NCBI GenBank assembly: GCA_038501195.1
Contig: JBBPUQ010000007.1
Location: 2,457,501 to 2,521,500, forward strand
DNA length: 64,000 nucleotides
Direction: 5' to 3'
Source of the DNA: Nemania diffusa
Taxonomy: Eukaryota > Ascomycota > Sordariomycetes > Xylariales > Xylariaceae
The position numbers and the translations under genes are program-made. Each line of letters starts with the position of its first letter. Position 1 is the stretch's first letter. The notes below the pieces were generated by a model. It was not told the DNA's origin and searched no databases. It saw only the letters and a program-made list of their open reading frames with translations. Of the stretch, positions 55,645-64,000 are shown piece after piece.

Positions 55645-56687
55645 GATCTCTTGCTGTTAGCTTAGCAGAAGCAGCGAACCGGAAGCAATAAGCAGTGTAG
55701 GGAAAAGAGGATTATGGTTGAAGCAAGATTTCCGCGAGTGTTATTGCTGTCTGCAACCCATTACGAATGTCACGTCCGTTGTGTTCGGCCTCACCTAAAG
55801 CTGCTTTTTATAATACCGCTTGCTTTGCACTCGATGCGAACTAGATTTTGTCAACTCGTTATTTTGCGAGCCTATGAAAGAACCCTTGCCATATCTTGAC
55901 CCGTCATCCGGTGATAAAGCTCGGTACCCAGATTCTCCGAGGTACTAGACCATCGTATATGCCCTGTGTCATAGATGCTACGCAAGAGCTTGAATATCGC
56001 AGGAATTTGTCATATGCGAATAGTCTTCATTGTGTGCTACGTGAAATAATCGATGCGACCAGGAAGCGAACCCAGAACATTTTACCAGGAACTAGCGAAT
56101 ATAAAGTTATGAAAGCTCTGTTTTAAGCGATGGCAACATTTATTTGCATGTCTAATTGGCACGGGCTACAGCATGATGCTGTTTAAAGGATGCAGTCTAA
56201 AGATAAGTCTTCTAGCCTTCCTGATAAGGATGGTCGTAGTTCATTATCTCATTAACATCGAAGCGAGGGTTTATCAAGAGATTGTTGAGTTGAGAAGTCA
56301 ATCACCATGTTTCATAATATGTGACGAGTAGCAGTTTTTTCCCTTGCTTGCCGTTGTTTTTGAAAAGGGATAAAATGATTGGAGGAAAACGAGGGCATAT
56401 TGGATTTCCAAGCTCCGAATCATTTGATCTAAAAGTATGCCCCGAGTTCCGACTGCGCCACCACAACCGCCAAAGCCAACTAGTCTGGCGGCAATAGAGC
56501 GGCGCAGGAACGTGTGTTCTTTGTTTATTTATACAATAACAAGCCCCAACACAACGTGAAACACTCGAGGGAGTCTTTCAAGGTTCTCCCTCTATATATA
56601 AAGAAGTAAAGAATCCCATCCGTGGCTCATCCTAAACCACCAACTTTTTAAACCCATTTACCAAAGTCACAACACTAGTCCAAAACC
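55645..56687. other. Intergenic, nothing recognised
   Basis: Frames at 55,714-55,899 and 55,896-56,126 lack family signals. TATATAAA at about 56,595-56,602 lies ~90 bp before the next ATG and is a plausible core promoter. Confidence 0.45.
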
Positions 56688-57227
56688 ATGAGCGAGCAAA
56701 CACATTTCCCAAGACGAACCCCGCAAGGTGTAAGCAGCAGAGCCTCTCACGGTTCCCATCTAGCACCATCACAACATCCTCCTCCCCAATACTACCAAGC
56801 CACCGGGCCATCGCAGGCACCATCTAGGGCACCCTTGAATAACCTCCGAGCCGCGGCGAACCCCTTTACCTCGACGCATGCGCAGCCCGGGGTGAGATCT
56901 GAGTGGCAACAGTCGGCGACGAGCACGGGGGTTTCGCAGGTGAGAACAAGCGGGACTAGTTCCAGACACACTGCCGTAGGGGATTATAAGGGTGACAGAG
57001 CGGGTCTCTTGAGCACCAATGTTCCGCAAGATGGCCGGAAGGGAAACGGTGAGGAGAATCGAAGGATCGAGCAGAAAGGGGGCATCAGAAACACAGATTC
57101 CGATGATAAAGAGGGGTCTTACAGTGTTTGGGAGCGTAGGGCAGCGAGGCTAGGCGGCCATGACGGAGATGCTGGCTCTGCCCGGCGCGAAACGAATCCG
57201 TTGCCTCGGTGGCTACGAGAGCCATGA
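56688..57227 (+). CDS. Hypothetical disordered protein, 179 aa
   Basis: ATG 56,688 in a good context (accATGag) begins a frame ending TGA 57,225-57,227. Composition is Ser, Gln, Pro, Gly and Arg-rich with no hydrophobic core, so it is probably intrinsically disordered. The C-terminal part has charged text (YSVWERRAARLGGHDGD) and ends in PLPRWLREP, the only part that looks like a conserved motif. A TATA box sits ~90 bp upstream. I do not recognise the family. Confidence 0.55.
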   Translation: MSEQTHFPRRTPQGVSSRASHGSHLAPSQHPPPQYYQATGPSQAPSRAPLNNLRAAANPFTSTHAQPGVRSEWQQSATSTGVSQVRTSGTSSRHTAVGDYKGDRAGLLSTNVPQDGRKGNGEENRRIEQKGGIRNTDSDDKEGSYSVWERRAARLGGHDGDAGSARRETNPLPRWLREP

Positions 57228-58526
57228 GGTGGTGTGTTTAGCTTTGTGGCACAGGACCCCTATCCCGTCGCTAGTAGATAGAGGTCTGAACAATAGGTGC
57301 AAAAGAGGTTGCAATACAATAGCGTATCTGTGGCGCACAACTCACCTTTCAAAATATAAATCGGCATAGTACCTTATACTTTTATCTTTAAATTTATGCA
57401 TAACGTAGTACGTAGTGAAGCGCCCGCCTCCAGTGGCAGTTATGTATACTAGGTTAATGCACCATTCCTAGTATTAAAATTATGTCAAAGTCAAAGCAAA
57501 CACGTACATAACACTTGAAGTATTACTATTAAATAGGGGGTGCATGTTACATGTAACCCCCAATAGCAGCAACAACGATGCGAGAATACCTTAGACCATA
57601 TCTACCGACTTATTACATTAGATAGGCATATATATAAAGGTCTATTTATAGTAGAATCGGTACCTAAACAACCCGCTAATTACACACTCAAGATAGTACT
57701 ACTACTGCTATATTGGATAGTTAAGCTCCTAGATCATATAGCAACAATAATAATGCCAAATAATTAAAATTGATTATGTGAAACCAAGAGGGTGGCATGA
57801 TAAAATCAGAATTTAAAGGGGGGATAGAGCGGTGCCGACTTTCGTTGTTTCGACAATTAGCACAATGGCATGGATATATTGGATCCATGAAGTACCGATA
57901 TCATATAGGCTTCTTACATATCTGACAATACTACTGTTCAAAATATTCTTGCGTAAATTAGAAATTACCACCTGCCTAATGGCTGTAGCAGGTGTGTGCA
58001 CATGTGCCTAGGCCTTCCCATTGAATGCTCTGAAAATGAGAAAGCTTCGAATCCTGAGGAGTAGGTCCGGGACCCTAACACGCATCTTGCTATCAGCGAT
58101 CAAACTATCAAAGCCACCTATCCCAGTCCTTATTACACTTACTTCTTTCTTCATCTCTCAAAGATTGCTGGATCCCTTAGATACTCGACGATACAATGAA
58201 AACATTGCCTAAAGACTAAGCAAGTGTTGTACCGAAGTTCGAGTTGGCTTTGATTTCACCACAAGGCGCCCTTTGTCTAGTTTAATCATAATACCTTGTT
58301 TTATCAATAGAGAAAGCCGTTAGTTAGACTTTTAGGTTTGGAAGCTGTCGTCCAAGCCTTCATTCAAACAGGCTACCTATAAAGTTGATCGGTCGTCGCG
58401 TCACCGTTCGAGATAGATTCCAGAGCTCCAGCTACAAAAGACCAAACTCAGATAACCAACTGAAACGCAAACACCAAGCTGATATATTCTAGCATTAGCA
58501 GTTGATTATCTTGAACGTACTTCGAC
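57228..58526. other. Intergenic, nothing recognised
   Basis: AT-leaning, with short frames at 57,813-58,001 (-) and 58,021-58,212 (+) that have no support. Contains the 3' end of the disordered-protein gene and the promoter of the kinase-like gene. Confidence 0.45.
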
Positions 58527-59618
58527 ATGCAGGCTCCGGAGGTGTCAGGCGAGCCAGCGGGCGAGCCAGCGGGCGTCCATCAGGCCGGAACAAATGCAAG
58601 ATCCATTTTTTATCATTCGCTAGGGATTATCACCTTTACTCTGACATGGACTTTTCGCACTCTACGGTTCTGTGTATCTGGTCTCTGGTCTTTATATGGC
58701 GGGAGCATTCTAGTCGGTCTCCTCCTCCTCGGCGGGGTCTTACGAATTTCCCTTCTAGGTCTAATTACCACCCCCTCCAGCCCTACCCGCTACGAAGTGA
58801 AGTTCGCTAACGCGGTCCCACTTGCGGCACAGGACAATCTCAAACGACAGACCACCGACTTCCGAGTCATGCTTAACGATGGTACACCCCAGCGGGCGAT
58901 CAAATACGTTTCAATCAGCTCCGACGTCCAGTCCCTTGGGGTCAGGAAGGGCAAGTCCAGCCCCGTTAGTATTATCCAGATCCCGCTGCTACCTAACGGT
59001 GATTGGAACACGGCCGATATTGGGTTGACACCGGATGGCAAGCAGATTTTCGTCGCGACTGTCTCTTGCAAGCCTCTCCCGGGAGTTGAGAATAAATGGC
59101 ACCCACACTCTCTCGAATATCTCGATCTCGAACTAGTCTCTTCCGAAATCAACAGGGATCATATAAAGGTCGTAAGTAACCCCTTGCTCGACACCCCTAA
59201 GCATTTAGCGGTGATGAAATTCTCTCCTTTTGCCGACGGCATCATGCGGATCGATGTCGAGGCGGAGATATACAATCATATCGACGGGTCCTCTGTTGCC
59301 CCTATGTTTCTAGGCTACGTCACGGAGAACGGGCGAATCATCGGGTTTCTCATCGAGTACATTGACGGTGCTCGCTCCCCTAGCAGCCAAGACGCCTTCT
59401 CGGACCTGGCTCTCGAAAAATGCAGACAGACCTTGACGGCGCTGCATGAATTAGGGGTCACGCACAATGACGCCCGCCCTGGCAATTGCCTGTTTCGACG
59501 AGACGGAACAGCTGTTTTGATCGACTTCGAGCTGGCGGATATAGCCACTGATCCTGACTCCCCTGAGCTTCGACGAGGGTTTGAGTGGGACTTCGAGCGT
59601 ATGGGAATCATTGTTTAA
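58527..59618 (+). CDS. Membrane-anchored protein kinase-like protein, 363 aa
   Basis: ATG 58,527 to TAA 59,618, single exon. Residues 1-22 hold a GEPAGEPAG tandem. A hydrophobic stretch at about 50-82 (SGLWSLYGGSILVGLLLLGG onward) predicts one or two membrane helices. The C-terminal half has a kinase layout: LAVMKF (Lys231), VEAEIYNHI (Glu247), the hinge-like GFLIEYIDG, catalytic-loop HNDARPGNCLF (His313, Asp315, Asn320) and LIDFE (Asp333) in place of DFG. Such HNDxxxxN/DFE proteins belong to atypical fungal kinase-like families. All metal-binding and catalytic residues are present, so activity is plausible. The sequence between residues 85 and 225 has no family I recognise. Confidence 0.8.
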   Translation: MQAPEVSGEPAGEPAGVHQAGTNARSIFYHSLGIITFTLTWTFRTLRFCVSGLWSLYGGSILVGLLLLGGVLRISLLGLITTPSSPTRYEVKFANAVPLAAQDNLKRQTTDFRVMLNDGTPQRAIKYVSISSDVQSLGVRKGKSSPVSIIQIPLLPNGDWNTADIGLTPDGKQIFVATVSCKPLPGVENKWHPHSLEYLDLELVSSEINRDHIKVVSNPLLDTPKHLAVMKFSPFADGIMRIDVEAEIYNHIDGSSVAPMFLGYVTENGRIIGFLIEYIDGARSPSSQDAFSDLALEKCRQTLTALHELGVTHNDARPGNCLFRRDGTAVLIDFELADIATDPDSPELRRGFEWDFERMGIIV

Positions 59619-60939
59619 TGTCAGGTTTGTCTGTAGGATTTATAACGTCTTTTAGCAGCGAGGTACAGGAGGTAGGTAAGTTAGTAGTTTAGTTTACTTA
59701 TCAATTGAGGCGTTGTTTGTCTTGTTTAGAATGACAGGTACCTTACCTTAGGTCCCTAAAATTTAAATAGGTGACGATGAAACGCTATCTCGTAATTAAG
59801 AATATCGCAATCGAAAGATTAATGCAACTAAAGGCTAGACCGAAGGTGGGTAAATCTAACGGGCGGGCTCACTAAGAGCCAGCTAGTTACTGTATTGTCA
59901 GTTACAGGCACTGTCCTACTGCAGATTTAGCGCTGCTCACTATAAAACTCAACTGTGTAATTCATGTAGTCCTATAGACTAAGCTGGATATCACGACTAC
60001 ATGATGGATGCACTGCAGTGCTACTCTTCAGAAACCAACGTGAACACTATTTACAGTAATATTAGCTCATATATAGAAATTGTAGCATTCAATAGAAATT
60101 GAAAAAGCAGAATATGTCGAAAAACCGATCGTAAAGAGACCTAGCTGAGGGAAATCGAGAAGTGGTGAGCAGCGACGCACACAGGCAAAGTACCTATTAT
60201 GTTGACTGTGTGTTAATTACTTAAAACAACTTAAACAAACCAATTATTTTGAAAAAAAAAAAAAAATGAAAAAAAAAATTTATAAATACATATTTCTTTA
60301 TAAAAGTATGTACCCATCTTTTCCCCTTCGGTGCCTGCTACATCTTACATGCAAAACTCATCATCATTATATATAAGAACAGTGATATGTTCCAGTTGTG
60401 GTGACGTGGGTTCGTAACAAATCCCCATGCGTAGGCACCAAACGGCGTGCCGTCTGTTCGTAAAACCGATTAACGTGGTGGATATAGTAACCTCGGTTGT
60501 CGTTCACTTCGTAGATAGTGTTCAACTTCATAGCGCGTTTCAGAATGATGTAGACGAAGAGAGAAGCGAAATCACCTGCAAACCCGTTTGCGCATTCCGA
60601 GTTCAAAGCAGAATCGTGGTCACAGTCAACGGGGTTTCAAACAGATGTTTCTGGGTGTTGGAAATGAACTCTAGCGCAATACCAGTTCCGCAATTTCCCT
60701 TAATATAGATCTAACAGACTCCAATGCATTGTGCCACCCTAACTTTCGAAGCTATTCCCCCTCGTCGTGCTTAACACGAGTAAAAGGCCGTAGCACATTG
60801 AGTAGTGAAGTCTTTCCACGCCCGGAAGGCCATAAGAGGATAATCTTTGTCGTTTTGTAAAGGGCTGGGGGTTTCTTGCTTTCTTTGACTTAGTCTAATT
60901 TCACTGACGTTATACTTTCGCCATTAAAAGTAAAGCCGC
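59619..60939. other. Intergenic, contains poly(A) and an unresolved frame
   Basis: An A-rich run (60,251-60,280) lies in AT-rich sequence. Overlapping frames at 60,427-60,708 (+) and 60,367-60,606 (-) look slightly coding but match nothing I know and contradict each other; a decayed gene is possible. Confidence 0.35.
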
Positions 60940-61827
60940 CTACGATTGAGGCGAGTAACGAGCGATTATGCTTTGATTTAATAGAATTAATTCATGTACC
61001 ATCCTCTCCATTTCTGAAAACTCTTCCCAAATTTTGTTGCGGAATGTTCTTCTCATTGGTATTTCTACCAAATTATTCATCAACGCCTTCTCAAGCTGTC
61101 GTGGCTTCTTCGCTTGAATGGCCTGTCTCAGGTGTGATCGCTCTGCTTCTTGATACAAAACCGTGCCTCGAAGAATATCGTCGAATTCAAAATGGGTACT
61201 TATGGCTGCCGTATCCTCTGAGATGAAGCTTGCGACATCCTCAAGTCCAACTAGAGAAGACGAACAGTCTTGTGCTAATTGTATGATTGACTGGCTCTCT
61301 TTCTGGGTAATTACGATAGACTGCTGTGTCCATGTTCGACTGGATCAAACTTAGCTTTAAGAAGGCCTTTACTCGTCGTGGGTTACTCACCACTATATTG
61401 CTTGCAATAGAAGATTCAAAGCATTCACTTGTCGATCGAGTAATATCGAAAGGTTTGTCATCTCCCTCTCACAATGTAAAAATCCCAACCTAGTTTTTGC
61501 CGTCATCTGACCAGCAACCATGCCGTCATATTGATCCAATTGTTGGCCTAAAGCTAACAGGATTGGGCCGAAGCTGTCAAAGGCATTCCCGATTTGGTCG
61601 GCGAGTTGGCGATATCTTGGATCACTACTAAAGCTTGGGGAGTTCAACGGAGAGAGCTGGTCTTGGGCGGTTTTGACCATGTAGAGCTGCCCAATCATGG
61701 CGGTAACGATGATTGGGGCATCGTGGAATTGAGCTTTAAGCGTACTTAACCTGGTGATGCACCTGATTACTGCATCCCCCAGTGACACGACTGTCCCCAC
61801 GATCTGAAAGATTGTCGCCGGGTCCAT
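60940..61827 (-). CDS. Fungal N-terminal-domain protein (STAND/azaphilone-L N-terminus type) with disrupted exon junction
   Basis: The first part, ATG 61,827 to TAG 61,395-61,393, encodes 144 residues opening MDPATIFQIVGTVVSLGDAV, the typical start of the fungal N-terminal domain found on NLR-like and related proteins. A second open part (61,320-60,940) continues the family pattern with SQSIIQLAQDCSSSL, ISEDTAAISTHFEFDDILRG and AERSHLRQAI. Between them a GTGAGT...CAGCAG intron (61,388-61,321) is obvious, but TAG stands in frame just before the donor and the phase does not fit. Either a GC donor (GCAATA at 61,401) is used, giving about 270 residues, or the gene carries a recent lesion, or only the 144-residue form is made. 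No membrane or repeat domain is present. Confidence 0.6.
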
Positions 61828-64000
61828 CGTCCGAGCGGGCTACCCTCAAGACAATGGGAGCAGGACAAGTTCCTACAAAGCAGACTACGATTACAAATCA
61901 AGAGAGCTGTAGTTTATGTGTATAGACAAATAACTCACTGCTGCCCAAATGCTAACGAGCGTCACATTAGCCCAATTCCCGTGCTAGGCCACCACATACT
62001 ATTGGCCATGCCAGGCATAGCCACTACGAAGCCCCCAAGTACTCCAACTCGTCCAAGACTGAGCCAGCTGGATCCCTGCTAACACAGCCACAAGAGTGAT
62101 CGCTCTAGCTATGTTGACGCAGTACGTGGCTATTCAGGCTTGTCGTGCCACGAAGGTCTTCAAGTCTCCAGCAAAATATCACCTTCCCCTCGTCTCTGAC
62201 GAAGCACTTCTTTTGGAGGCTTAGCGTTTCTCGTCCCCAGCATACTCTGGCTTGTATAAGTAAGTAGATTGATTATGTTAGGTACATGGTAATAAAGTCT
62301 GCAGTGTTGATCTCTAACTCGAAAAAATCAACCTTCATTGCTCACGAATTTCATGAAACCTAGGCAGAAAGCCAAGCAGTACGTGCTTCTCATTATACCG
62401 AATACCTTCAATAATGATAGAATATAGGTGCACATCGTAGTTAAAGCTTTACTCAACCTTTAATCGGCAATGCTGCATACACTGTTGAATAGAAGTTGGA
62501 AGAAAAGAAGAGTAATTGTCTAGTGTTATATACATTGTATCATTCCTATGGCTCAGAGATAGGTATGTCGCTTAGCATTTCCGTCAGATGTAGCAATGCA
62601 GAGGAAGAGTGGTCTCACCTGGAAGACTCACAATCTATGCGCTCAAGCTAAGACTGGGGTTGTTCTCCTTGCTTGGAGATAATGTCGTTTTTCTAGTTGG
62701 TCGTTTTATCGCTAGTTTCAAGTATCCTTAAGCCGGTTGAGCTCGCTGCAGTTCCATTTACAGCACATGCCGTTATCACCATAAGTCCTCTAGCAGCCTA
62801 GCTTTGTATCTTTTACAACTCCTAGGTAAGGCGTGCTCTAGTGCTACTATTCGTCAACCTCAACACAATCCCAATGTCACACACATACCTCCTCATCTTA
62901 TTCTATATTCTATCCCATTCTCTCTCCGATCTACCGTGCTCTTACTACTGAGACAGTGTGGGCGACACGGTCACAGGGGGAATAGGTTGATTAGCTCAGC
63001 TAGACCTAGCTCGTCTTTTTCTTATTCATTTAGATACTGTAGGAGCGTAAATTTATCAGACAGGTGACGTTTTTGCTCTTCTTTAGGGGGTTAGCTACAC
63101 TAAGAATATACGATGCTTTACCAGAATACTCGTTTTTCTCCCCTCATCTCTCTAGAAGTGATTAAGATGGCCGTGGCTAGTCCTCTAGAGTGCGGTGTGT
63201 TTTACACGCCCCGTTTCACTACATCTCCAAATATCTTAGAGCTAATGCCAACTCAGCTTGTCAGGTGAACGGCTAGCCTTCCCATTTTCTTGCTCGATCA
63301 ACGATTAGCGATCTAATTCTATTTCTTTTACCGCTAGGTTGTGTGATGATCGCCCATCATTGACCATTCATCAATTAGAGAAGATAAATAACATGAAAGC
63401 TTGAAGCACTACGCTATACTGCTTATCTATCGCAGGTCAGGGGGCCTGCGAGTATGCTGGTGTCGTAGGAGATGCTAAGCTTGGTAATTTACTTGCATAG
63501 AGGAGAAAAAAGACGGAAATTGTTAAAAGTAAGAGGAATATACAAACTCAATCATTTGCGTGGTGGTGCGTCTAATAAAAAGAGACTGGGTTGTTAGTGG
63601 AGACATACTGAAGAATATCGCAAACCAAATATATTATTACACTGTCGCATTTGTTAAGCCTCGGTAAGCTCCCTGCCCTCGGTTGACATTACTAGGGAAC
63701 TTGACGAAGCACGAGGACAACTTCTTAGTATCGCAAAGGCCCAATTGTTCTCCATAAACCTATAGCTACCGCCACGTAATAGAAATACTTCAATCAAGTA
63801 TTAACGGCACATAATAGCTTCGAAGTAAGGAGTTTGCCACATTCACCTATCCTAACACGACGGAGCCCGTGCGTGGGGTGCAAATGCATGAATGATGACA
63901 ACCAATCACAATGGCTACCGTAGATGTTACATTGTCGCAAAACAAAACCTGTGACACCAATCGGAACAGAGAATCTCAGAAAACAACTTCCGATAAAGAA
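61828..64000. other. Right end of window, nothing recognised
   Basis: The frame at 62,804-63,067 has no family signal. I see no RNA gene, long repeat or mobile element in these 2.2 kb. Confidence 0.45.

Noticed and set aside
60427..60708. 94-codon plus-strand frame
   Set aside because: Competes with an antisense frame of similar quality and matches no known family; left as unresolved.

Overview
The window is nuclear DNA of a filamentous ascomycete (Pezizomycotina, most likely Sordariomycetes). Protein genes are sparse and separated by long spacers. Introns are short (about 50-110 bp) with CTAAC/CTAAT-type branch sites. The gene families are typically fungal: HET, VIT-VWA, PTH11/rhodopsin-like membrane protein, fungal N-terminal domain protein, and a RasGAP of the S. 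pombe Gap1 type. One 11-kb block has been turned almost entirely to A+T, as repeat-induced point mutation (RIP) does.

Layout. 1-1415 (-): four-exon cyclopropane-fatty-acid-synthase-like methyltransferase, cut by the window edge. 3.4-8.3 kb: gene graveyard with a dead protein-isoaspartate methyltransferase and a dead dipeptidyl peptidase III, separated by a spacer that holds an intact-looking 52-residue cysteine-rich gene (5423-5581). 9.2-10.3 kb: two-exon short-chain dehydrogenase. 12.07-13.04 kb: unknown 322-residue protein. 13.6 kb: tRNA-Val(AAC). 13.7-20.4 kb: no recognisable gene. 21.58-24.13 kb: five-exon RasGAP behind a long pyrimidine-rich leader. 26.1-28.0 kb: multi-exon seven-helix-type membrane protein. 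29.0 kb: 68-residue basic protein.

30,155-41,250 is a nested retrotransposon. A Ty1/Copia relic with 203-bp LTRs and target duplication ATTAT is interrupted by a Ty3/Gypsy relic with 180-bp LTRs and target duplication ATAAC. Both are destroyed by C-to-T and G-to-A changes, but reverse transcriptase (and Copia RNase H) can still be read through the stops.

Right of the block: intronless pyruvate decarboxylase (42.06-43.78 kb), intronless HET-domain protein (44.38-46.46 kb), two-exon nitrilase (46.59-47.62 kb, -), VIT-VWA protein (49.93-52.50 kb), a protein starting MGC like dually lipidated membrane proteins (53.6 kb), a frameshifted GNAT acetyltransferase relic (55.3-55.6 kb, -), a disordered protein (56.7 kb), a membrane-anchored kinase-like protein (58.5-59.6 kb), and a fungal N-terminal-domain gene with a problematic exon junction (60.9-61.8 kb, -). 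The last 2 kb hold nothing I can identify.

The genes do not form one pathway. The window reads as a gene-poor, fast-evolving accessory stretch in which housekeeping-type paralogues die, transposons nest and are inactivated, and a few conserved genes (RasGAP, tRNA) remain. I see no convincing wholly new multi-gene system. The best candidates for something undescribed are the small cysteine-rich gene, the MGC protein with a possible cysteine-rich second exon, and the kinase-like protein with a degenerate catalytic loop.
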